A stretch of 64,000 nt of DNA from Candidatus Acidiferrum typicum. Its GTDB lineage: Bacteria > Acidobacteriota > Terriglobia > Acidiferrales > UBA7541. Below the pieces are notes generated by a model. The model had not been told where the DNA came from and searched no databases. It saw only the letters and a list, made by a program, of their open reading frames with translations. The stretch lies in the NCBI GenBank assembly GCA_002478115.1, contig DLMH01000198.1, positions 1 through 64,000 on the forward strand, written 5' to 3'. Positions 25,735-34,034 of this stretch are shown here, piece by piece. Both the position numbers and the translations under genes were made by a program. Within the stretch, counting starts at the first letter, position 1. Every line of letters starts with the position of its first letter.

Positions 25735-25838
25735 CATGTCAAAACAAAGGGGATACGGGCGCAAGAGTGCGCAACAGTGTGAAAACAAGGGACTTAGAAA
25801 CTCACTGTTTTGAACTGTAACATCTTTGTTTTGATATG
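25735..25838. repeat. Imperfect long inverted repeat (hairpin/MITE-like)
   Basis: Outer arms CATGTCAAAACAAAG (25735-25749) and CTTTGTTTTGATATG (25824-25838) are complementary at 14 of 15 positions, and inner arms CAACAGTG (25772) and CACTGTT (25803) pair as well. It lies between the unknown gene and the IS110 remnant and contains no gene. It may be a decayed miniature element or a bidirectional terminator-like structure. Confidence 0.5.
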
Positions 25839-25973
25839 GATGCGCACTGTTGGTGCAGAGGGTGAGTGTGCTGGAGAGCTGCGGCGCGCGGGCGGGCGGG
25901 CGGGCCTGTGCCGAGTATTCACGGCGTATTATACCGCTATAATTACCAACTGTCAATGTATATTTATGAGGTA

Positions 25974-26150
25974 CTAATTTCGAAACTGGGACGAGGAGGA
26001 AGAAGCAACTCCCCCAGTTTCGTCGTTGGCCATGGCAATCTGTTGGTAGCGTGTGTGAAAATCACAACCTATAATGATCATCGCTCGGCTCCTTTTTCCG
26101 AGCCTTGGTCGTCTAACAGCTACCAAGTCTACTCGGGAATCGGAGCCGAC
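25974..26150 (-). pseudogene. Truncated IS110-family transposase and its structured left end
   Basis: On the minus strand the leader from 26150 to 26082 matches that of the intact element at 35577-35643 in its stems and in ACCCGAG/TTCCCGAG and TAGACT blocks. It runs into an ATG at 26081 that begins MIIIGCDFHTRYQQIAMAND, the first RuvC-like strand of IS110-family transposases with its catalytic aspartate. After about 22 codons a G-run (GGGGG) shifts the frame away from ETGEL and the frame ends at 25974. The rest of the transposase is gone. It marks past transposition next to the Rhs array. Confidence 0.75.
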
Positions 26151-26175
26151 GCAGTCATCCAATCAGCCAGGGGCA

Positions 26176-26622
26176 CTAGCCCTTGCAATCATAGAACGCT
26201 CCTGCGAACACAATCTGCAGCTTGAACAAGTCCAGGAGCAGCCTGCATTTGTTTTCGAACTTCGTCTCCGTCACAAATTCAGGATAGAGAGAGAGGAACC
26301 TATCTTTGAGGGACTGCACCCCGACCAGGCTCCAATCAATTCTACTCTTCGTTGAGCCGACCAAGATTCCGTAGGAATGCAATACGATTCGGAATGAATC
26401 GATGTTGAATAAGATTTTGTCGATCATATAGGTCATGTCGTGGAACGGATCGTCGGGGAATTGTGGCCAAGGTGGGGCCGATCGTAGGTAATTGTTAAAT
26501 TCCACGGTGACCCTGATCAAGATGCCGAGGTTCTGGATGTCTTTGTCGTCAAATCCTGGGCGCGTAGATTCCTCCATGGAGGATTGAATGGCCCGCACGA
26601 GTAGTAGTTCGTCGTTTTCCAT
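26176..26622 (-). CDS. Candidate cytosolic immunity protein for the second Rhs tip
   Basis: 148 residues with no signal peptide or membrane helix: MENDELLLVRAIQSSMEEST, a helical middle (DPFHDMTYMIDKILFNIDSF) and a tail with LLLDLFKLQIVFAGAF. No known family. It starts 14 bases after the stop of the Rhs tip at 26637 on the same strand, the usual place of an immunity gene after a polymorphic toxin. The gene is visibly more AT-rich than its neighbours, as cassette-borne immunity genes often are. Its ATG has only a poor Shine-Dalgarno site, so coupling to the upstream stop is likely. Immunity function is inferred. Confidence 0.6.
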   Translation of the reverse strand: MENDELLLVRAIQSSMEESTRPGFDDKDIQNLGILIRVTVEFNNYLRSAPPWPQFPDDPFHDMTYMIDKILFNIDSFRIVLHSYGILVGSTKSRIDWSLVGVQSLKDRFLSLYPEFVTETKFENKCRLLLDLFKLQIVFAGAFYDCKG

Positions 26623-26636
26623 ATCGCTAGGGCGAA

Positions 26637-27908
26637 TCAGGCGGCTGCAAGCGCCACTTCCCCCGCAAACTCCAGGTACGGCAATACGGCTATGATTGCC
26701 CGCGTGGCGGCTGCTATCGCGGCCGCTGCCCCGGCGTATTTGCCGCAGTGTTTTATCACCTTGTCAAGCGCATCTTTTATGTCTACGTAGCGTTGCTGCA
26801 ATTCTTTCTGATGCCCGGGAGTAGGGCATGCACCTTTCGGGATACCACGTAGGTCCTTCTCTAGGTTGGCGGTCGCCCTCGCCAAGTCCGCCAACGCTTG
26901 GACGCAATCCAGCCATCCGGTTCCATCGGGATCGGTTTTGTTTATCGGATTATTACCGACGCAGCCATAGAGATTGATCCCGCCTCTGAATCCAGTCGGG
27001 TCCTCGTTGAGGAATCTACCTGTGTTCGGATCGTAATATCTGGCGCGATAGTAATACAGGCCGGTTTCTGCATCGGATTCGCGGGCCGTGTATTGAAATG
27101 GATTCGTCAGTGAACCGCTAGACGCGGTTTGGTTTCCGAACGAGTCGAACGTATACGTCTGTGCCAGCGCCCCGGCCGCGTTGCTAAGCGAAGTCACGGA
27201 GCCAAGACCGTCTTCGTGGTAATAGCTCGTTGAGCCACCACGCAGCACCGCGAGCGGTTCGTCGATGTTTTGCGTTTGGGAGTAGCGGGCAACTGCCGCA
27301 CCAGAGGAATTTGTTTCCTCGATCAGGTTTTCTCCATCATAGGCGTAGATCGAAGTGCCTGCGGATGAGGATTTATAGATGCGGTGCCCGAAGGGATCGT
27401 ATTTGAAGTAAACGGTTCCACCACTGCCCGGCAACGTCACACTGGCGAGGCGATTCTCGAAGTCCCAGGCGTAGGTGGTGATGCCGGAGGAATCGTTCTT
27501 GGTCACGGCGTTGCCGTTTGCGTCGAAGGCGTAGGAAACGCCTGGCCGCGAGTTCAGCTCGTTCGAAGTGTTGTAGCTCCACGCGGCGCTGCCCAAGCTG
27601 GTGAGCCGGTTGCCCACGGGATCGTAGGTGTAGCTCTCCGTGGTGCTTCCGCCCTGCGTGGCGTTCAGCAACTCGTAAATCGCGTCGTAGCCGTAGTTGG
27701 TGGTCACCCCGGCGTACAGATCGCTCTTCGCCGTGCGATTGCCTGCGTTGTCCACCGTGTAGGTGGCGCCGTCCAGCGTGGCTCCGCCCTTCGCGTGGGT
27801 TACGCTCAGCAGCCGCGAGAGATTGTCGTAGCCGTAGCTCGTGTTCACCGTGTTTGGCCGCGTCAGGCTGGTACGGCGGCTCAGCGCATCGTAGACGTAG
27901 ATCGCAAC
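26637..27908 (-). CDS. Orphan Rhs core tip with hydrophobic C-terminal extension
   Basis: About 420 residues of Rhs/YD-repeat protein without its own N-terminal part. Homology begins near 27908 (IYVYDALSRRTSLTRPN), inside the 3' end of the TonB_C-like gene, and continues through repeats (TYTVDNAGNRTAKSDLY, YTYDPVGNRLTSLGSAAW) to the Rhs core end (GLYYYRARYYDPNTGRF, then NPINKTDPDG). The roughly 95-residue C-terminal extension is unrelated to known toxins I can name: it has a helical middle with two cysteines and an alanine-rich hydrophobic end (AAAAIAAATRAIIAVLPYLEF), suggestive of membrane insertion. There is no clear start: the frame stays open up to 28091, and a GTG at 27848 is a weak option. 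This is the form of a displaced Rhs tip from which toxins are swapped into a full Rhs gene. Confidence 0.75.
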   Translation of the reverse strand, partial: VAIYVYDALSRRTSLTRPNTVNTSYGYDNLSRLLSVTHAKGGATLDGATYTVDNAGNRTAKSDLYAGVTTNYGYDAIYELLNATQGGSTTESYTYDPVGNRLTSLGSAAWSYNTSNELNSRPGVSYAFDANGNAVTKNDSSGITTYAWDFENRLASVTLPGSGGTVYFKYDPFGHRIYKSSSAGTSIYAYDGENLIEETNSSGAAVARYSQTQNIDEPLAVLRGGSTSYYHEDGLGSVTSLSNAAGALAQTYTFDSFGNQTASSGSLTNPFQYTARESDAETGLYYYRARYYDPNTGRFLNEDPTGFRGGINLYGCVGNNPINKTDPDGTGWLDCVQALADLARATANLEKDLRGIPKGACPTPGHQKELQQRYVDIKDALDKVIKHCGKYAGAAAAIAAATRAIIAVLPYLEFAGEVALAAA

Positions 27909-28336
27909 GGCAGGGCTTCGTCGATCACCTTGAAGGACACGGACCGCTCGGTGGCGTGGAACTTGATTACGAGCTTCCCATGAAACGGTTTTCCCTCCCC
28001 ACCAGACGAATACGGTTGGAATTTCCAACCAGAGACCGAGTGAAGGGCAGAGGTCAGAATCAGCGGGTGGCCCGAAATCTGGTCTACGCACGTCACATCG
28101 CCATCTGCATTGACCGACACGTCCAAGACTACCGTACCCTTAAGATTGAGAGTTCCAGCACAGCAGGGCGGATCAATAGATTGTGTATGTCGCAACCTCG
28201 ATCTCATTTGCTTCGCGGAGAACTCTTTCGTGCCGAGTACCGGGCATTTGGTTGATTCGGCGCTCTGATTCGCGTTGGTGGCAGCAGAGAACGACACGCC
28301 GACACAGGCCACGACGAACAACAGAAGTAGCTTCAT
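27881..28336 (-). CDS. Secreted TonB_C-like protein, partner of the first Rhs tip
   Basis: 151 residues. Signal peptide MKLLLLFVVACVGVSFSAAT, then a segment with CPVL and DPPCCAGTL, and a TonB C-terminal-like domain (LKGTVVLDVSVNADGDVTCV to GWKFQPYSSGGEGKPFHGKL). There is no transmembrane anchor beyond the signal and no proline spacer, so it is not a normal TonB. Its ATG stands one base after the stop of the Rhs tip (TGA-A-ATG), so the two are almost surely translated together. A periplasmic immunity or chaperone role against that toxin is plausible. The last dozen residues overlap the beginning of the second Rhs tip and may be a recombination scar. Confidence 0.65.
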   Translation of the reverse strand: MKLLLLFVVACVGVSFSAATNANQSAESTKCPVLGTKEFSAKQMRSRLRHTQSIDPPCCAGTLNLKGTVVLDVSVNADGDVTCVDQISGHPLILTSALHSVSGWKFQPYSSGGEGKPFHGKLVIKFHATERSVSFKVIDEALPLRSTSTMR

Positions 28337-28337
28337 T

Positions 28338-29216
28338 TCACTGATTTTGATTCTTCTTGGCTTCATCTTCAGCTGCCTTTGTTCGTTGATCGACTCCTGG
28401 TTGTCCGTGCCCTGCTCTCTTGGCAGACCGACCAAAATCTCCAAGGAACACGTGTTGTAGCTCGTGATGAATCGTGGCAGCGAGGCTGTCAGAAGCTGTG
28501 TTGGCCACCACGTGCGTGGTGTCATCTGGCGAGTACGGACCCGGATCGCCATGGTTGTACGGAAAGAACGTGTACCCGGCAAAGCCGGTGCCTTGGTTCG
28601 GGTCTCCCGGAGTAGTGCTCACGATTCCAGTCTTTTCTACTCCGGTCTTTACGTTAACTGAGATTGTGGTCTTCAAGTCGAAGCTGTCATTTGGCTTCAG
28701 TACGTCAACGGTAGCGGTTGCAGAATGGTCATTGGCGAGGTTTTGGAGTGTTTGGAAATTCTTGGAGTCGCTCTTGTAATCAGCATCCACCATAACGCAG
28801 GAAACTCCTTTATCACAGCCGTTCTTGCCGTCTCCCGTTACCAGTTTTACGTGCCCACGGTCCTGCTTCGTCAGACCTGCCTGAAGTTGATTGAAGCAAT
28901 CCTGAGTGGAACCGATTGAACAACGGCCAATCGTTACGTCTCTCCCGTCAGGGTCAACAAAAAGAAGTGGATTGTTTCGTCCGTAGGCATAGAGATTCAA
29001 TCTCTGCGGATCAACGAGCCGATCAATCTTGACCCAGATGGGATCGACGCTCGTAAAGCGCCCCATCGGTGAGGAATAATAGCGGTCCCCAAAATCATCT
29101 AACCCCGACTCGCTATCGCGTTCTTTGCCGGTGAACTTGTAAGTTCCCCGAGACGCTACGCTAAGCGAGCACGCGTCGAAGGACGTCATAGCAGTGGATC
29201 TTCGCATCGTAAGCAC
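28338..29216 (-). CDS. Orphan Rhs tip with HExxH zincin-like C-terminal toxin domain
   Basis: 292 residues. The first ~90 residues hold only the very end of an Rhs core (YKFTGKERDSESGLDDFGDR, RLNLYAYGRNNPLLFVDPDG). The remaining ~200 residues are a distinct extension with a conserved-looking zinc-peptidase motif AATIHHELQHVFLGDFGR near residue 255, followed by a possible third ligand. It also contains CSIGSTQDCFNQL and GKNGCDKGVSCVMVDADY, so disulphides are possible. A metallopeptidase effector is inferred. A GTG at 29216 follows GAGG; an ATG at 29207 is possible. It lies 24 bases after a membrane microprotein and 1 base before its presumed partner gene. Confidence 0.72.
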   Translation of the reverse strand: MLTMRRSTAMTSFDACSLSVASRGTYKFTGKERDSESGLDDFGDRYYSSPMGRFTSVDPIWVKIDRLVDPQRLNLYAYGRNNPLLFVDPDGRDVTIGRCSIGSTQDCFNQLQAGLTKQDRGHVKLVTGDGKNGCDKGVSCVMVDADYKSDSKNFQTLQNLANDHSATATVDVLKPNDSFDLKTTISVNVKTGVEKTGIVSTTPGDPNQGTGFAGYTFFPYNHGDPGPYSPDDTTHVVANTASDSLAATIHHELQHVFLGDFGRSAKRAGHGQPGVDQRTKAAEDEAKKNQNQ

Positions 29217-29240
29217 ATCGGCCTCAAGCTCGACCGGGCT

Positions 29241-29519
29241 TCAAAAGGTCGCAGCACTGACGATGAACCAAACACCAAACATCAACAGGGAAAGCAATGC
29301 GTCGAGTATCAGTCCCTGCCACTTTGCCCCTCGGCTTCGTCTGAGGATGTACTCCGTCGGCACCAACAACAGAAGTGCTAACGCCGACATCCTGAACGCC
29401 CAGAACACCTTGATTGCTATCGGTCTTGAGCCATGGAGGAGGAGTACTCCAGCGATAAGCGCTAGATTCGCCACGACCAGACACCTGATGATCAAAGCGA
29501 CAGCTTTCCATTTCTCCAT
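29241..29519 (-). CDS. Small polytopic membrane protein upstream of the Rhs tips
   Basis: 92 residues with about four hydrophobic segments: VALIIRCLVVANLALIAGVL, a middle FWAFRMSALALLLLVPTEYIL, and the last ILDALLSLLMFGVWFIVSA. Strongly basic between helices (RRSRGAKW). GAGGAG stands eight bases before the ATG at 29519 and the gene starts 13 bases after the DUF3857 stop, so it is in the same transcript. No family recognised. Its placement beside the Rhs tips makes it a possible orphan immunity protein or an envelope factor; neither is proven. Confidence 0.62.
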   Translation of the reverse strand: MEKWKAVALIIRCLVVANLALIAGVLLLHGSRPIAIKVFWAFRMSALALLLLVPTEYILRRSRGAKWQGLILDALLSLLMFGVWFIVSAATF

Positions 29520-29532
29520 TGCGAATACTCCT

Positions 29533-31416
29533 CTACGGACCCACCTCGTCGTACGGCGGATCATTCTTTTGGCCCAACATTTTGTCTATCCCTATTTCCA
29601 CGAAGTCCGCAGAGTGCTGTGCGAGGCCGCCGGCCGACCCGAAGGGGAATGCCCAATCAAAGTGCATTGATTGCGAATCACGGTTCGAAAGATAGCTCAC
29701 GTGCATGTCGGGTCCGTTCTTGTTCCCGCCCCTGTATTGATCGCCTTCGTGGCCGGAGAACACGTCCAGTTTCTCGTTCGGCCCCCTCAACGTGGGGAGC
29801 AGCACCTTCCTTCCTGCTGAGGACGCGAAGCCCGGCACTTTCAGCGTGAACTCCGCCGTCAGAGCCGTGTCCGAGCTCTTCCAGTCCGGCTGTTTCGTAA
29901 GTTCCACCTCGCTGCCCAGAGCCATCGAGTTCTTCACATCGTCTTCCAGGAACTTCTTCCGGTTAGCGTCGTCCTGGTTCCGCTGCTCGATCCTCCGCCA
30001 CATCCCCTCGAGTCCTGTCCACGTGACGATCAGCTTGCCTTCCAGCGACCCGTCGTCAAGCAACTTCAGGTCGCCCTTCCGTTCGGTCCGCGAGGCGTCG
30101 CTTTCCGGCAGGCTCGTGGTGATCCATTTCCCGCCCTCTTTGTCGAGCTTCAGGCCGGCGACACCGGTTTCCACCCAACTCAGTAGCCCAAAGGGCGTGA
30201 ATGCCCCTCCGGGATCGAAGTACAAGTCCTTGCCGTCCAATTTGACGAGAACCACGTTCGCATTCAGTTCAGCGCTATTCAGTCTCTCCTTGTGAAAAAA
30301 ATACTCGCTGCGGCCGGACACCAAACAGGGATAGGCCTCAAATCCCGCCGCGCGCGCCAATCCCAGGAACAGCCAGGTGATGTTCCATCCGCTGCCGTAC
30401 TGGTTCTTCCAGAGTTCTTCCACGTTCGACGCGGGCTTCAGCTTTTCGCGCTTTTGCTCCAGTTCGGTCTTGCTCTCTTCATAACTCAAGTTGCGAACCT
30501 GCTGCGTACGAGCATAAATTTTTTGCAGCTTCACCATCCGAGGATCGTTGGGCGATACGCTCTGTGCTACGGCCTGCTCCATCGCTTTGCGCTTGTTGAC
30601 GAACTCCTCGGCGCGCCCGTTCTCCTTCCTGCCGAAGTTGGTCCAGTATTTGTCCTGATTCGTTTCTAGCCCGCCTTCCCGATAAACGAAATTGATCCTG
30701 TACTTCAACTCATTTTCGGGCGGCATGTAATCTTCGATTTCGAAGGCCGGGACGTTGTTGGCCTCCATCCGGACAACGTGATCCGGGCCTTCTTTTGCCG
30801 GGGTGGCGCCACTCGGAAGCCCCGCGGGCCAAATCCACTGCACTCCCCAGCCTGGCCCATCGTACGGCTTCAGGCTGAATTTTGCGTGCTTCGTGAACAG
30901 TTCCTCACTCAAAATCCACCGTGAGTTATAAAGAGAGTACTCCTCGAAATCGTAGCTGAAGTGGTATTCCACGATGCTGCCCACCGAAACATCCGGCATC
31001 GAAAATGTCTTGGCGAGGTATTTCAAGCTCTTCGATTTGACGATCGTATTCTCATAAACCTTTCCGTCAAAATTCACGACCGTGCCATCCGGGCGGATCG
31101 TCCTGGCGCGAATCCCGCTGACGCGATAGGCCAGTTTATCGAAGGGAATTTCGATATTCGCGTACTTCCGCCCTTCTTCCGTCAGAATCTTGATACGCAG
31201 GTAGTTGTATTCGGTGGAAGCGGTTCCTTTATCGTTCCGGTCCACTTGGCGATAGAGATAAATCGCCGGTGCACCCGGCGCCAGCGGCTCGCTGGTCATT
31301 TTAAGTTCGACGGGATCGATGGGCAGCCATTCGTCACCGGCCCGCGCGCCGGCAGAAAATATGGTCGAAAAGATCAGGATTAAAAGGGGGGGAACATACA
31401 ACCGTCGTATGGTCAA
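29533..31416 (-). CDS. DUF3857/transglutaminase-like exported protein with atypical tail
   Basis: 627 residues. Signal-type N terminus (VPPLLILIFSTIFSAGARA), a DUF3857 domain (YNYLRIKILTEEGRKYANIE, VYENTIVKSKSLKYLAKTF), and a transglutaminase-like core. In the position of the usual catalytic cysteine (GDCKD-like) it has GSGWNITWLFLGLARAAGF, so it is probably not an active thiol enzyme. After residues NEKLDVFSGHEG the expected C-terminal beta-domain is missing and a 70-residue unrelated segment runs to the stop. The TTG at 31416 was chosen because GGAGG lies five bases before it; GTG codons at 31446 and 31437 are alternatives. Confidence 0.75.
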   Translation of the reverse strand: MTIRRLYVPPLLILIFSTIFSAGARAGDEWLPIDPVELKMTSEPLAPGAPAIYLYRQVDRNDKGTASTEYNYLRIKILTEEGRKYANIEIPFDKLAYRVSGIRARTIRPDGTVVNFDGKVYENTIVKSKSLKYLAKTFSMPDVSVGSIVEYHFSYDFEEYSLYNSRWILSEELFTKHAKFSLKPYDGPGWGVQWIWPAGLPSGATPAKEGPDHVVRMEANNVPAFEIEDYMPPENELKYRINFVYREGGLETNQDKYWTNFGRKENGRAEEFVNKRKAMEQAVAQSVSPNDPRMVKLQKIYARTQQVRNLSYEESKTELEQKREKLKPASNVEELWKNQYGSGWNITWLFLGLARAAGFEAYPCLVSGRSEYFFHKERLNSAELNANVVLVKLDGKDLYFDPGGAFTPFGLLSWVETGVAGLKLDKEGGKWITTSLPESDASRTERKGDLKLLDDGSLEGKLIVTWTGLEGMWRRIEQRNQDDANRKKFLEDDVKNSMALGSEVELTKQPDWKSSDTALTAEFTLKVPGFASSAGRKVLLPTLRGPNEKLDVFSGHEGDQYRGGNKNGPDMHVSYLSNRDSQSMHFDWAFPFGSAGGLAQHSADFVEIGIDKMLGQKNDPPYDEVGP

Positions 31417-31763
31417 GGCGGCCTCCGCTGGGCACACAGCCCGCACACAACCGCAAGTCAGCTGTCAGACACTCTGCCTGTTCGTCGAGTTTTGGACCAG
31501 GTTCCGCCGCTCGCTACCTGTTCACCAGCTCACTCTGGTATTACGCTGAACAATATCCACGAGTGACTACCATGTCAAGTGAACCGCGCACGACAAATCG
31601 TGCACGAAGGGAAGGCTTTGCGTTGCGCGCGCTCTGCGCCATGATCCAGCCACACAGGATTCGACGGAATTTCCTTGTCCACCAGTATTAGGGAGGAATC
31701 GGTGGGCGGCCTTCGATGGAGTTCCACGGCACCAGCACGTGCTGAATGGGGTGCGAACCGGCG
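31417..31763. other. Intergenic interval between DUF3857 and OPT genes
   Basis: 347 bases with no supportable gene, RNA or repeat. It should contain the promoter for the DUF3857 gene at its left side and the 3' end signals of the OPT transporter gene at its right. Confidence 0.4.
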
Positions 31764-33818
31764 TTACATGATCGCCGTTGGCGGTGCTGGCTCGTCGGGG
31801 CTCCCCGCGTTGGCCAGTGGCACCTTAATCATCACGAACGCCAGGATCGCCAGCACGATAAATCCGAGGATTGTCGCGGGATGCTCAAAAATCACCGGCA
31901 GGGGCGACTTTCCCGGCGCAGGCTTCCTGAAGAAGTAGAACCCCGCCACCACCAGTCCCAGCAACGCTTCCCCCGCAATCATGCCGGAGGCAGCGAGCAC
32001 GCCGGCATTGTCCACGCGTGCCTTCTGCGCGTCGTTGAGCCCGCGACGATCGCGGATTTTATCGGTGATCCAGCGGATCACGCCGCCGACGAAAATTGCA
32101 AAAGTGGTTCCCAGCGGCAGGTACATGCCCACGGCGACGATGAGCACGCTTTTCACTTCCAGCATGATCAACGCGATACCGAACAGGATTCCCACCAGCA
32201 CGAGTGGCCACGCCATGTCGTGATTTACGACACCCTTCGCCAACAACGACATGAGTCCCGCTTGCGGAGCTGGAAGCTTCGGGTCGCCAAAGCCGATACC
32301 CCCTGCGTTGATATTTCCCTGGTGCAAAAGGAGTAAGGGAAAGTACAAAGTGATGCTGGCCACCGCGATTCCAATGAAATCCCCGATCTGCATCTTGGAC
32401 GGTGTTCCCCCAAGAATGTGTCCCACCTTGAGGTCCTGAAGCATCTCGCCGGCCACAGCGGAAGAGACGCAAACAACCGCGGCCACGCCCAGCACCGCCG
32501 CCACTCCGCTCATACCGGAGACGCCGATCGCGACCATCAGCAGCGCCGCGATGATCAGGGTGCACAACGTGAGGCCTGAAATGGGATTATTGGAAGAGCC
32601 GATCATCCCCACGAGGTTCCCGGAAACTGCCGCGAAGAAGAACCCCACCACAATCATCACCAGTGCGGCCACGATACCCCCGCTGAGGGTGTGGGAAAAA
32701 TAGGTGTAGATCAGGACCATGCACAGAAAAGCGGCGAACAGGCCGCCGAATACGAATTTGCTGCTCAAGTCGTGCTCCGTGCGGTCCGTGGCGGCGTGCA
32801 CGGACGCCGTTTTCTTCAGGTCAGAAATGGCGCGTTTCATTCCCAAGGCGAGACTCTTGCGCATGCGGAAGAGCGTCCACGTGGAGCCCACGATCATTCC
32901 ACCCGCGGCAATCGGACGCACGATGAACAGCCACACGGAACTTGCCAGATTTGCTTCACTCCCCGCTAGAAGATTGGCTTGCAACTGGGGGCCCAGGATG
33001 TAGATGAGCAGCGGCACGAGCAATCCCCAGGCAACCACGCCGCCAGCAAAGTTCAGCATCGCCAGGCGCGGCCCAATAATGTAGCCGACGCCCAGGTACG
33101 CGGGACTTATGGCGGGCGCTTGAAAGGTCGTCACGCCTCCTGCTGTCACCGTTTGCGCTGTCTGCGAAGTTCCAAGGCGCACAATACTTCGGCCGATCTG
33201 CCCCACATGGATCACGAAGCTCTTGCTGGCGTTGAATAGCTGAAACTGCCCGAGTAAATAAATCAAACCGCCAAAGCCCATGTTGTAGAACAGGAGTCTG
33301 GCCGCCTTGCTGCTTTGCTGGCCGGCTTTGTGAATCTCGGATGCCGCCACCGATTCGGGGTAGGGAAGATCGGGATCCTCCACCATGACGCGTCTCAACA
33401 GCGTTACGAACAGGATGCCCAGGGTCCCGCCCACCATCATCAGGACGACCGACTTCCAGTAGGCATCACGAAAACCAAATGACTTCCACGCCCCGGAAAG
33501 AACAAAGGCAGGCAACGTGAAAATGGCGCCGGCGGCGACCGACTCTCCGATGGCGCCCACGGTTCGCGTGATGTTCTCTTCCAGCAGAGATCCATTCATC
33601 ATTCGCAGGACGGCCATACCAATGACGGCTGCCGGGTAGCTCGCGGCGATCGTTATGCCGGCTCGCAATCCCAGATAGGCGTTTGCTGCCCCCAGGATCA
33701 CCGTCAAGACCAGCCCAATCAAGACAGCGCGCCAGGTGAATTCCTTCATTTCCATACTTGCTGGAACATAAGGCTGGTGCTTCTTGGGGCCAGCCGGATC
33801 GGCGGATTGCGCGTTCAT
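31764..33818 (-). CDS. OPT-family oligopeptide transporter
   Basis: 684 residues with about sixteen hydrophobic segments, the usual architecture of the OPT family of secondary peptide/metal-chelate transporters. Characteristic stretches are FTWRAVLIGLVLTVILGAAN near residue 30, AYLGLRAGITIAASYPAAV, and the later GNLVGMIGSSNNPISGLTL that is typical of prokaryotic OPT proteins. It is probably proton-coupled. The ATG at 33818 has GAGG seven bases before it and diverges from the PepD dipeptidase gene, so peptide uptake and cleavage may share the 216-base regulatory interval. Confidence 0.93.
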   Translation of the reverse strand: MNAQSADPAGPKKHQPYVPASMEMKEFTWRAVLIGLVLTVILGAANAYLGLRAGITIAASYPAAVIGMAVLRMMNGSLLEENITRTVGAIGESVAAGAIFTLPAFVLSGAWKSFGFRDAYWKSVVLMMVGGTLGILFVTLLRRVMVEDPDLPYPESVAASEIHKAGQQSSKAARLLFYNMGFGGLIYLLGQFQLFNASKSFVIHVGQIGRSIVRLGTSQTAQTVTAGGVTTFQAPAISPAYLGVGYIIGPRLAMLNFAGGVVAWGLLVPLLIYILGPQLQANLLAGSEANLASSVWLFIVRPIAAGGMIVGSTWTLFRMRKSLALGMKRAISDLKKTASVHAATDRTEHDLSSKFVFGGLFAAFLCMVLIYTYFSHTLSGGIVAALVMIVVGFFFAAVSGNLVGMIGSSNNPISGLTLCTLIIAALLMVAIGVSGMSGVAAVLGVAAVVCVSSAVAGEMLQDLKVGHILGGTPSKMQIGDFIGIAVASITLYFPLLLLHQGNINAGGIGFGDPKLPAPQAGLMSLLAKGVVNHDMAWPLVLVGILFGIALIMLEVKSVLIVAVGMYLPLGTTFAIFVGGVIRWITDKIRDRRGLNDAQKARVDNAGVLAASGMIAGEALLGLVVAGFYFFRKPAPGKSPLPVIFEHPATILGFIVLAILAFVMIKVPLANAGSPDEPAPPTAIM

Positions 33819-34034
33819 GCGTGAACCTCGCAACTACATTTTATGGTTGGTATGTCGAGAAGACACCGAACGTTAGCACGCCCCTCAAGGCGTTCGCAAG
33901 TACGGATGGCAGATCATCGGGATTGCTCCCGATGAAAATCGTTTCACCGCGCCGCGAACAATGGAGATGGATGTACAATGGGGCTGCTTTCGAGATCAAA
34001 AACGAAATCCCACCTCAGTACGACGGAGCACGCC

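Noticed and set aside
27908..28091. Upstream extension of the second Rhs frame to 28091
   Set aside because: That part is out-of-frame reading of the TonB_C-like gene; the Rhs-like sequence begins only near 27908.
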